This document shows positions 11,701-21,520 of a DNA stretch of 64,000 nucleotides, piece by piece. The DNA comes from Sphagnum compactum. Lineage: Eukaryota; Bryophyta; Sphagnopsida; Sphagnales. A model generated the notes under the pieces. That model had not been told where the DNA came from. It was given only the letters and a program-made list of their open reading frames with translations, and made no database searches. The stretch is taken from the NCBI GenBank assembly GCA_965153455.1, contig OZ234493.1, positions 15,800,213 to 15,864,212 on the forward strand. The letters are read 5' to 3'. Made by a program: the position numbers and the translations under genes. Every line of letters starts with the position of its first letter. The first letter of the stretch is position 1.

Positions 11701-13429
11701 GCTACCCATCATGGGGAGCTATAGGACATGAATACAATGAAAAAGTGTTTTCATTGTAATAGAGTTATCAAGAAAGTCACCCTGTCTTTGGACCTGCTTT
11801 CACCCCCCTATCCCCTCTTCCGTGGTATCCACAAAGTAAGGAAATTTTATTAAATCTCAGAAGGTTCGAGAGTAATTATAGTAATTAGAAAGGAGCAAGT
11901 GGAGGCGCTCAGGAAAAACAGGATGAAACTCAATTTACCACCAAAATTGCAGGAAAAACTAGTCTGGTTCCAAGTCGCTTTGTTTTGTAAAATTTTCATT
12001 CCCAGTTCCACCTTTGATGCCCTATTATGCTGAAACTACAGTTCTTGCCCCCTAGTCGCGGGACTTTATGGATAACCGTAATCACTACTCAATTTTCCAT
12101 GTGAGATAGGTCTACATTAAGGTCACTTTTGTGTTCACCAAATTGAGGAGAAAACTAACTATTAAAATAATCAAGTTATCGTCTAGTTGCTAATACTCAA
12201 CTGCTATTATGCGCACATTTGCTTGACTGATTCCTTGCATTTTACAAGCACTTTGTAATTGTACTGAATTGTCAAAGGGGTCCCATGACGATGTAGATTA
12301 CCATTCTTGTACTTTAAGCCCTATTCGGAAAGTCCAACTGATGACTTTTGAGCCCAATTGTGAAGTCATCAATTGCTCTCTACACACGCTAACTAGGCAA
12401 TGTCCAAAGTTTGCCAAGTTCACCAAGTTTCTCATGGCCACATCCTGACATCAGAAAGTTCCATTTTGCCAAGCCATCAAAGTCCATGGTCTCAAACTTC
12501 CAAATCACCATGTCGTCATTTCCATATCCTTGATCCCAAAGTTCTCATTTTGTCAATTCACAATCCACTTTTTTGTAAACTTCCCAATTGTGCCCAATTT
12601 CTTCTCCTCTACCCAAACTTCAATTCAGATCTAAAAATTATGAGAGCCGAAATGAGAGGTATTAATGAAAATCAGGCGACAATGGTTTCATGTCTAAAAT
12701 TGCTTATAGAACATAGGAAGAGAAAGATTGCCAAAAAAAACAGACGAGACGAGAGTATGTTCCTTTTTTTTCTTGCTTGTAAAAATACAGAAAGCTTTGC
12801 TGGGCATTCAGAGCCTCAATCTATCAAGGAAGATAGATTACCAAGAGCTTTGTACACTGCCAACAATAACAACAACAACCCACCAACAACTATCCTGAAG
12901 TTCAAGCCCCTGCAAAAGAACTGAATGGGTAGCTAGGAAACAACAAGACCTAGAGAGACAAATGGGGGGCAATTTTTCCAAATCAGGCAGAAAAAGAAGA
13001 ACACACACACCTCAGGTGGTGGGGTAACAAATGATGAATCATTTTGTTTTTTTAAGGTGTTCTTTTCCTGCTTGATGAAGGCAAAAAAGAAATTATTTCA
13101 CAAAGTGATGAAACAAATGGATAAAAAATTGATCTTCACAAACCCCAAAAAAATTACACTGCCCATGCATGTGCATGCGTGTGTGTGTGCATGCTTCCAC
13201 TTTTGATGCAACAAAAGCAAGAGTATGCTCAGAAATTTCTGGACGAGGGACACAAAACTCAAATTGCCCCTTATTGAATCTTCATGTGAATGTAGTAACA
13301 TGAATCCAGCAAGAAAAACACGAACCTCTTCCTCCTCCTCCTCCTTCCCTTTTCTCAACAGGGACAAGCAAAACCAAATGCGCATTCATTGTTGATCTTT
13401 CAATCTGCAACAACCCAAAAACAATAAAA
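11701..13429. other. Intergenic stretch, no supported gene
   Basis: The longest open frame (12400-12924, plus, 174 codons) has a biased composition (His/Ser/Pro early, Asn run late), no motif and no splice context; I do not call it a gene. A GT/CA microsatellite and (TCC)n run lie near 13170-13350. Confidence 0.4.
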
Positions 13430-13900
13430 ACTTAAATTGCCAATTCAATCTCTTCTATGTGAAAGCTCAATCTTCTTCCCAAGTTCACAACAATGCAAAA
13501 AGCACCAAGAAAAACAAGCTGAAAAACCAGAGAAAAAAAATTCACCAATTCAATCTCTTTGACATGAAAGCTTGGTCTTCTCTTCCCAAGTTCACAATAA
13601 TGCCAAAAACACTGGAAAAAAATCCAAGAAAGCATTAATCTGCTTCTTCCAAGGTTCACAATGATGCAGGGAAAAAAAACATAGAGAAAAACAAACAAGC
13701 TCCAAAACCCACAAGAGAAGCACAAGAAAAGCATTGTGCTTCTTCTTCCAACAAACTTCACAACAATGCCTCCAAATAATTTAAATAAAATTCATTGAAA
13801 AGAAAAAACCCCAAGAAAAACAAGCTGCAAAAACCACAAGAGAAAGACAAGAAGAAAGCTTAATCCTCTGCCAAGGTTCACAACAATGCAAAAACAAACA
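13430..13900. repeat. Degenerate tandem array 3' of the DUF1191 gene
   Basis: The phrase AAGTTCACAACAATGC (or AAGGTTCACAA.AATGC) recurs near 13481, 13588, 13655, 13758 and 13875, each time followed by A-rich sequence and AAGAAAAACAAGCTGCAAAA-like text. Unit size is about 70-120 bp. It lies just downstream of the minus-strand DUF1191 gene, so it may be partly transcribed as 3' sequence. Confidence 0.55.
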
Positions 13901-14230
13901 CTGCCAAAACCAAACAAAACAATAGCACTGAAACCAACAAAATCAGGAAGGAAAAGAAAAGAAGCAAGCATTCAGATTCTCTGAAGATTGACCTTTCCTT
14001 CCAGGTTCTCCTCTTGTTGATCTTCTTCTTAGTCTTCTTTTTCATGGTTTTCCAAACAGACATCGAGGAAGTTCTTGTTGCAAGTACCTTCAAATCTCAT
14101 TCAAGGCACTCCTGCTCAAGAATCAAGCAAGCAACGAATTGAATTGAGAGCTTGAAAGAAGGCCAGGAGGGAATGAAAAAAATTCTCCAAATACCTAAAA
14201 TAATGTCAACCAGCTTGATCAATGTCTCAT

Positions 14231-15265
14231 TCATTCCAGCTTCTCGAGAAAGGGTCGAGTTCGCGTGCTTCCAGCAACAGGAGCTCGGCTCTGTCCGATG
14301 GGAGATTCTTGCAAGGTCTCACCAGCTTCCGAATTCCGCTGCATTCTGTCCAGCCGTCGCTTCTCCGCGTACCGATACGCGAGCAAACCCAAGAGACCCA
14401 AGAGCGCCAAACCTCCCACAACACCCAAAACCACTCCCAAAACAATCTTCCAAGTATTGGACTTCTTGTTATTATTAATCACGGCCGAAGGTCCAGGAGA
14501 TGGCGCGGAAGCTGTAGGCACCGGTGCCGGCGCGGGTGCAGGAACCACGGTGGGACCAACAAGCGCAATGGGTCCAAGCTCCCGCAAGCTACAAACAAAA
14601 GGACCGGTTCCAGACGGCAAGGTCCCGTTCTCCGTTGCGTTTCCGGTCGAGGACGAGAACGTCACGCACCGAGGAGAAGAACCGGAGGCGAGGGCGAGCG
14701 CCGTCAATGTGGTGCTTGCAAATGTGACCGTGAAGTTGCCACTGCTGGCGGTGGTGTTGACGCCGAATTGGGTTGGATCCGTAGACGTGATGTTGCTGGC
14801 GTCGTAAACCGCCATGCCCGAAACGGGAGTGAGAAGCTCTAGACCCGGTGGCGCTTGGAAGAGCGTGGAGCTCAAGTTGCCGTAGTGTTGGTACACGATG
14901 ATCAGCCTCTTCACTCTCGCCAGGATTTGTGTGCCGTTGGGTATTTGATATCCATTGAGATTGGTAATACCTCGCACCATAAAGGAATGTCGCACCACTC
15001 GCACTGCTTGCGCCGTCACTCCAGCGTCCGAAAGATTTCCCGGAAGCGTTACGTTGTGTGGTATGTACTCTGCGACATTTCTTTGCTGCGCTATCGCTTG
15101 GAATGCCGCTTGCTGTAGCACTTGATTCACTGCAACCAGATTGAATGTTGCATTGCTCGTCGTCGCAGCACCCACAGGTTTTACTGAGAACTCGGAACCC
15201 AAAAACAGAAGCCAAAAGATGAGAGGATGCAGGATCCAAAACCAGTTGCAACAGGAAGTTGCCAT
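14231..15265 (-). CDS. DUF1191 family single-pass membrane protein
   Basis: Single exon, 344 residues, close to the usual family length of about 300-350. I chose the ATG at 15265 because the protein then opens with a signal peptide (MATSCCNWFWILHPLIFWLL.., cleavage likely near residue 33). The open frame extends 135 codons further upstream, but that part is Ser/Arg/Gln-rich and unlike the family. The ectodomain (about 34-265) has the DUF1191 hallmark PPGLELLTPVSGMAVYDASN and roughly ten N-glycosylation sequons. A Pro/Ala-rich stalk (APAPAPVPTASAPSPGPS) leads to one transmembrane helix (about 272-296) and a basic cytosolic tail of about 45 residues ending SRAPVAGSTRTRPFLEKLE, a tail typical of the family. 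DUF1191 is plant-specific and of unknown function; location at the plasma membrane or endomembranes is inferred from topology. The coding region is far richer in GC than the flanks. Overlapping plus-strand frames are shadows. Confidence 0.9.
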   Translation of the reverse strand: MATSCCNWFWILHPLIFWLLFLGSEFSVKPVGAATTSNATFNLVAVNQVLQQAAFQAIAQQRNVAEYIPHNVTLPGNLSDAGVTAQAVRVVRHSFMVRGITNLNGYQIPNGTQILARVKRLIIVYQHYGNLSSTLFQAPPGLELLTPVSGMAVYDASNITSTDPTQFGVNTTASSGNFTVTFASTTLTALALASGSSPRCVTFSSSTGNATENGTLPSGTGPFVCSLRELGPIALVGPTVVPAPAPAPVPTASAPSPGPSAVINNNKKSNTWKIVLGVVLGVVGGLALLGLLGLLAYRYAEKRRLDRMQRNSEAGETLQESPIGQSRAPVAGSTRTRPFLEKLE

Positions 15266-16990
15266 CTGCTGCTGGACCCGGAAGAAGAATTCTCGAGGAG
15301 CTTGATCTTGCTGACATGAGGATGATGGTGATGGTGGCGATGAGCTTGTTCTCCTTCTTCTTCTATTACTGCTTGGTTGTTGGTCTGCAACCCTAAGCTT
15401 GTTAATCTGCTCTTGCTGCGACATTAGACATGATGTATTTCTGTCTTCAGGCCGGAAGTTGTCGCTATTGCTGTCGATTTTCGATGTGTTTGTTGTGGAT
15501 CCAGCTGCTGGTTGCAGCAGAGATGTGGAGCAAGAGCTTGGCATGAATGCAGCTGCTAGCCCCCGCGGCACTTGTGCCCAATAACCATATCTAGAAGTAG
15601 TAATACTTCTTCTATCACTACAAGTTTCTGTCGAAGAACAGTCCAGCTCCGTCGTCATCCTCGTCGTCATGATCTCGCTGCAAGTGATATTTTCTGGTTG
15701 AATCCTTGCCTCATTTCCGAGACCCCGGCTCTTGCTAGCTAATGTCGAGGAAGACGCGAAACCTGCTGCAGCGGTACCCGTTGTTTCCTGGAGTTCCGAA
15801 AAGAACCTAGGTGTTCCCTACTTCTCCGGCGCAGTACACAAGTACATGTGATGATCATCTCTCTCTCTTTCCAGTCGGGATCTTCTTCTGCCGCAATAGT
15901 CCTTGACGCGCTGACGCTTCCAGAACTAGTACTTTGGACCTACTTTTTTGCTTGAAAACTGGATTGCAATCTCTACAGACACGAAGCCCATCGACTACCT
16001 TGCAGAGAGCTTACCTCCAAACCTGAACGAATTTGCTGAAACCTGAATCTGCTGGCTGCTCTTTGCGGCGTACTAGTTCGATCCCAGCAGCTCCTCGCCC
16101 TCCTGCTCTACTCACGGAGGAAAGACCCAATAATGCAGAAAATAAGCGCAATCGCGGACCTGCAGCCGGATCAGATGACAAGGTTGCAGCTGCTGTGTGC
16201 CTGGACTCCCCAGATGATACTAGATAGAACTGCAGCCCCCCGCGACGATATGTAGCTCTCCCGATGCGAACTTGATCCTGCAATTCGTATGGAGCAGCCG
16301 CTGCAGAATAGGGCCCAACCCAAGAGCCGACCTAAGAGAGCTTGGATTGTTTTACAACTGTGAGGAACCTCAGACAAAAGAACTGTTGAGGAACACAAGC
16401 CCTCATCAAACAAGAGGCCCGCGGAAAACCAGAAACTAGATAGCAAAAGCCGGACTCCACGACACTAGAAACTATAGCTCATTGAAGCCGCGACAACGAC
16501 GACGCAGCAACATCTTCCGAACACACCCACCCCACCCCCGAAAAACAGAAACCCGGCGATCTCGGAAACCTCAAACCCACCACCAGATTCGAGGAAAGAA
16601 GGAAAGAAGAAGAAAAACCGAACCCACGACTTTTTTGTCGCCACTAACGCGTCAGCTTCAGACCCAAAAACAAAGATAGAGATAAAAACCTTGAGACCCA
16701 AGCTTCCTCTCTTCAGCTGGTCTCCAAGAATACTGCAACAGCCAAATCCCACAGTGTCTGCACACCTTTCCTTCCTTACAAACTGTTTTAGTTTCTCTTC
16801 TGACTATCTTCTTTCTTTCTTTCTGAATTATTTTCTTTTCAATCTCTATCTCTATCTATGTCTCTCTGTCTTGTATTTCCAGCAAGGATTTGACAAACGC
16901 AACAGACAATCCGCAGCAGACAATCCTCGCGGCAGCGGCGGCAGCGGCAGAGAGAGGAAGGGAAGGGAAGGGGCAAGACGACGGCGATGG
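15266..16990 (-). other. GC-rich 5' flank of the DUF1191 gene
   Basis: This stretch is GC-rich and includes a pyrimidine/purine-biased zone (plus-strand CT-rich at about 16790-16880, so GA-rich on the minus strand) of the kind found in plant 5' leaders. No second gene can be supported; open frames on both strands are short and low in complexity. It may hold a long leader, a leader intron and the promoter of the minus-strand DUF1191 gene. I could not fix a TATA box or transcription start. Confidence 0.35.
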
Positions 16991-17019
16991 CGCTCACGCT
17001 TGGTTGCCAAGCGCAGGGT

Positions 17020-17470
17020 TCAGGTCCTCAACGGATCTAAGAACCTCGATTCAGGTCCCCAACGGGTTCTGAGAACCTAGTTTCAGGTCCTCAACGACGG
17101 GACGGGTTTTCTCTGAGAACCTCGTTCCCGGTCCTCAATCGGCAACGGGTTTTCTCTGAGAACCTTGTTCCAGGTCCTCAAATGACGCCTAGTTCTGTCT
17201 GAGAATCTCGTTTTGGGGTCCTCAATGATTGCGGGATCTCTCTCAGAACCTCGTTTCAGATCCTAACGACGGGTTTTCTCTCTGAGGATCTCGTTTTAGG
17301 TCTCCAACGACGGGTTTTCTTTCTGGGAACCTCGTTTTAGATCCGTCTTGAGGTCTAGACCGGGCATTGATAATCTCGATTCAAGTCCTTAACCGAGGAT
17401 TTTAACCACCTTGGTTCGGATCCTCGAAAGTTTTGAGGACCTCGTTCGTTTCAAGACCTCATCTTGTTCT
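17020..17470. repeat. Tandem minisatellite, about 50-55 bp unit
   Basis: The phrase GAGAACCTCGTTTCAGGTCC, followed by TCAACGACGGGTTTTCTCT, repeats about eight times with substitutions and small length changes between 17020 and 17470. The later copies (17340-17470) are more diverged. A related phrase (TTTCAGGACCTCGA) occurs twice near 21450-21500. Confidence 0.75.
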
Positions 17471-20200
17471 TCTTCTTCTTGGGGATGTGATTTTGGGGCT
17501 CTTATTATTTTACAATAATATTTTTTTAATTTAATATAAAATGAACTGCTTTCATAAAAGCCAGGGGCAATGATAAGTGAGGTCCTGAAAACGCAGTTTA
17601 TTTGGTTGGGCGAGTGGCTAACCTGAGTTCTATTCCAGATCCTCAATGAGATCCTGAAACCCGAAACTGCACTTGGAAAGGTCAATCAAGAAGAGGGGAC
17701 CCCACCCGAAGTCAATGATTTTTTTGTCTTGTTCAAATTTAGAGCCTCTCATTGCCGGACGGATGAAAGGTACGGATTTTGGATGGAAACGGTCTTGTGT
17801 CCGAGTCTCATCCACGGAGTAATTCCTCATGCATTAGACCCCCACCACCAATCCTTTCGGGGATAATAGAAATTCCGCAAAACCCGGAAAACCAAGAATT
17901 TCTCATCACCCCATATTTTCCTTCTCTAGAGATAACCCAATCGAGGGGCTACACGTGGCCAGTTTTAGCCAATCCCATGACCCCAATATTGAGAGGCCAA
18001 ATTTTTGGCATCTGGTTTATTGGAAATGTGGGCCCTACTTTCCATAAATTAAAGGAGAATTATTATTATTTAATTTTATAAATTATTTTATTAAGAAATT
18101 AGTGTTTTTTTAATAATTAGTTACCCACCTTATACTTGACTTTTCATCTATAATCAAACCATCAATTGTAATTGAAAATGTAATTATTAAGATGAAATCC
18201 TTCATAAATTTATCTTAACATAATTAGATCATGTTTGAATTGTTTTATTTTTTAATATTATCTTGATTTTACAATATGAAAATTTTTAACCATACCCATT
18301 ACCTAAAAAGGATGGTAAGGAGCTTTATCTATTGGGAAATAAATGTTCATCATTGGTTGGAGGATTTTCATTATTTAAAAATTGGGACTTTGGTCTTTTT
18401 ACATTGGAAGAAAGCATGTTGATGGATGATTATTATTTGGTAAGTTTTTTTCATTTTTTTAAGAGGCAAATGACACCTTATCAAACCATTAAAAACTGGC
18501 TTTTTTTTTGCTTTTTTCTTTCTTTTTTTTAAAATAAATTTCTCTCTTTGTTATTTGACAATCATTGTCAAGCATAGTAGTTTTTTTTTTTGAGGGATTT
18601 CTTGCAAGTTGGAAAGTGTCTTTCACTTTGTACCTACATTTTCTTCTTGACCTTTTTCTTTTCCCTCCTTTCCAGCATATTTCCTTATATTTCAAAGCTT
18701 TTCTTTATCCTTGACATTGGTGCAAGGATACATAGAAAGACTTCTTTTCTTCTTTTTTTAAAGAGAAAGATAAATAAAAGCACCCCACCCCCAAAAAAAA
18801 TTAAATTATTAATTTTTTATTTTATTTATTTATTTTTATTATTATTATTAACCCAAACTAGTGCTTTATGCAAGAGAAGGGTAGCCCTTTCGGTCCTTCC
18901 ATGTTTTTTTTTTTGGGGGTACCCAGCAATCCGGCTCTTGCCCTCGGGCCTAGGCACCTCAAAACATGGAAGGGCATCTAGGGCTATTCCCTAGGTCCAC
19001 CAAATGCAGTTTACTTTACCCTAGGGTCAGTTTTGACATTAAATAGTGGAGAACCAATTTTTCACCTTAAAATCGTGAAATGAATTTTCGTAAAAATATA
19101 AATCTTAGGTGTGGAAAATTATCATAATTATCACAGGCTACAAGCTGAATAATTTTCACTCCTCATATAACAATATCATAGTAAATCATGAGGGGAAAAA
19201 AAATCAAATATTAAAAACAATTTCTTTTTGGAAAAAAAAATATTGTCATCTTCTTAACATGGAAGCTGACCATAGGTTAACGATAATAGCCTCTACACTA
19301 TACTTTGGATGAAGTAGAGTCTTCAAATATTATTTCGTCTAATAGCATAGCCTAGGGTCAATTTCCACATTAACAAAACGATTTTTTTTTCAAAAAGGAA
19401 TTCATTTTTTAAATTTGAAATTATGTAATTTTCATCATCAACTATAATAATAATATTGTGATATGAGTATTGAAACTATTCAGAGTGCAGCCTATGATAA
19501 TCATGATGATTTTCAACATGTCAACTTCATATTTTCACAAATTTTCATTTCACTATTTTGAGGATTATTTAATGACGGAAGTGACCTTAAGGTAAGGCAT
19601 ATGCAATTGATATTTTAAGGTAATTAATCTCACCAAGTACCAATATATTAACATTTATAATTAAATTTTACTAGCATCCCACAAAATGACCCAACTTAAC
19701 CCAAGGCATTGCAATGTTTCAAATGTTCATGGGTAAATCACATACCTAAGCCATGTTATATATCCAACCATAATTCCAATGATGATGATTCATTAGAAAT
19801 AGTTTGGGTAAGAAAATTTCATAAGTCTCCTTTGGACAATTTAAATTTGGAATCTATTTAACCAATTTTTGAATAAAAAGGAACAACAAGTTTTTTTTTA
19901 AAATTTGTGCCTTTTCAAAGGCTTTTTTTAAACATAATAGTTACGAGCAATTTTTTGATATCTTTTTGTAGCAATGTGTATCTTATTTCTTTTCAATTGA
20001 ATCGAGTCTTAATCCAATTGAATTTGCATCCAATTCAAGTATTTGAACATGAATTATGTGTTGTTACAAGTATCATTGGTGTTATATTGGTGTTAATATT
20101 TTTCTAATGATGTTATTGATCTAGTGTTGTTGTTATTATGTTACAGTTATTATTTGACTATCTTAATGTTAATGAGTTGTAATTAGCTTGTTGTTTGTTA
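17471..20200. other. AT-rich intergenic stretch
   Basis: Homopolymer runs and TAT/TTA-rich text dominate. A 134-codon plus frame (18590-18994) is Phe/Leu/Lys-rich low-complexity sequence, not a supported gene. No array or RNA gene seen. Confidence 0.4.
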
Positions 20201-20211
20201 TGCAATAGTAA

Positions 20212-20450
20212 GATGTGGAACCAAATCTTTTGCTTTTGTGGGGTTTCTAAATGCATTTGTTAGTGATGTCGTTATACTTGATGGGGGCAAGTTTATATTA
20301 TGAGCAAAACATTTGAAAGTGGATGGGATTTAGATCTCATTTTATGGGGACACTTGGTTGAACATGTACGCAAAATGTGGGAACATGGCACATGCTTAAA
20401 GATTGTTCAACAATATGCCAATGTTTCAAAATGTGGTGATTTAAACCACA
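20212..20450 (+). pseudogene. Pentatricopeptide repeat (PPR) protein relic
   Basis: In one plus frame the translation reads FVGFLNAFVSDVVILDGGKF, then after stops LNMYAKCGNMAHA, and after another stop RLFNNMPMFQNVV. This order matches the plant PPR pattern (FVGVLNAC..L.EG, then VNMYAKCGNME.A, then RVFN.MP..NVV) over about two repeats. At least three in-frame stops (near 20298, 20325 and 20396) show it is dead. No start, flanking repeats or C-terminal E/DYW domain is visible, so it is a fragment, probably a retro- or segmental copy of a functional PPR gene elsewhere. Functional PPR proteins bind organellar RNA; this copy cannot. Confidence 0.65.
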
Positions 20451-20536
20451 TGAAATGAATCGGGCAAAAGCAAAAGGTGGGTACCCGTTAATTGTTTCAA
20501 CCAATTATTAACTCTTGTTGTTGTTCTGTCTGTGTA

Positions 20537-20545
20537 CTATATAAG
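20537..20545 (+). promoter_or_regulatory. TATA box candidate
   Basis: CTATATAAG is a good plant TATA match on the plus strand, with a moderately GC-rich region downstream. It would place a transcription start near 20570, about 260 bp before the foldback at 20832. No protein-coding frame follows, so the transcript, if real, may be non-coding. Confidence 0.35.
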
Positions 20546-20831
20546 CAGTGTTGGGCGGGTATTTGATATGTTGAATAACCTCCACGTCTGGGTATTTGTA
20601 AAATGGGAATTAAAAGAATTAAAACTCGGAGTCAAAGAATCACAAGTTCCGGGTATTCGAAAAAAAATTCAGAATCAAAGAATTGCTGCCGGTTCTGGTT
20701 ATTTCAAAAAAACCTCACAGAACTGCCGGGTTTCACAGGAAAGTGTCAAACTCCTCCCATCCCCCCCCCCCCCCCCAAACTACATTGGAATTTGTAATCT
20801 TTTGGTTGCCTTATAACAATCACAGTGTAAT

Positions 20832-20941
20832 GGATTGTACAGGCCATTGGCAGTAAGTTTAGCATCAGCAACGAACCTGTTGGATTTACTCAACTGATCA
20901 GTTGCTGATGCTAAACTTACTCCCACTCGCCTGTACAATCC
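20832..20941 (+). ncRNA. Foldback, candidate microRNA precursor
   Basis: The two arms pair in three parts. GGATTGTACAGGC (20832-20844) pairs perfectly with GCCTGTACAATCC (20929-20941). A 7/7-nt weakly paired section follows (20845-20851 with 20922-20928). Then 20852-20872 pairs perfectly over 21 bp with 20901-20921 (the 3' arm begins GTTGCTGATG). The loop is 28 nt. The size and the 21-bp upper stem about 20 nt above the base fit a plant pre-miRNA or an inverted-duplication proto-miRNA. I do not recognise either strand as a conserved plant miRNA. A small inverted-repeat element is the main alternative. The strand is given as plus only because of the TATA box at 20537. Overlapping open frames are shadows. 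Confidence 0.4.
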
Positions 20942-21520
20942 TCGTTGTTGCCCACTCTCTTCGTTGCACTCCAAACCACGCTCTTCATGCCCTCGCCCCC
21001 GCCCCATGCTGTTGGAATTGAAAATCTCGAATCTCCTATTACCCTCCCCTCTCCTCCTCCTCCTGTCTCCCCTCCCTTCCTTTCTCTCTTTGTTGCAAAT
21101 CAATTTTCTTCGTTGTTTCTTAGCAGGCAAAAAAAAACTTCCAAGAAACACACCAAAAAAATCTCAGGACACAAGACACATGCTTGCTAGCCACGGCCTC
21201 TGTGACATAGAGAGACAGAGACAGAGACGGGAAACTCGAGACCGGAAGCAACAATAAAGGATCGACGATGTGCGCCGAAAACACAGGAAGAGGGAAAACA
21301 CGCACTCACCAGTTTTAGAGACGCTTTTAGGGTTAGGGTTAGGGTTACCGTGCTCGTTTCTTACTACTGCCTACTGTTCTTCGCGACTCTCTTCTTCTGT
21401 TGCCGCCGCGAAGTGCAATAAACGCGAGCGTTGCTGCATTTGGCTCAGGACCTGAGTTTCAGGACCTCGATAAACGGACACTGGGTTTCAGGACCTCGAC
21501 AGACACACGCACACAACAAG
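20942..21520 (+). other. GC- and CT-rich stretch after the foldback
   Basis: Plus-strand pyrimidine-rich text (about 21035-21110), a short TTAGGG run (about 21329-21347) and two TTTCAGGACCTCGA-like phrases (about 21458-21500) resemble the 5' flank of the DUF1191 gene. No coding frame is convincing. It may be transcribed leader or promoter sequence of an unidentified unit. Confidence 0.3.

Noticed and set aside
12400-12924. 174-codon plus-strand frame
   Set aside because: Biased composition, no family motif and no splice or promoter context; length can occur by chance.
14222-14842. 206-codon plus-strand frame
   Set aside because: Antisense shadow of the GC-rich DUF1191 coding region; Arg/Gly-rich with no motif.
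17600-17660. Possible tRNA (GGGCGAGTGGCTAA word)
   Set aside because: A-box-like word only; no matching B box or cloverleaf stems.
20780-21151. 123-codon minus-strand frame over the foldback
   Set aside because: Crosses the perfect hairpin and a pyrimidine-rich tract; Arg/Gly-rich with no motif.
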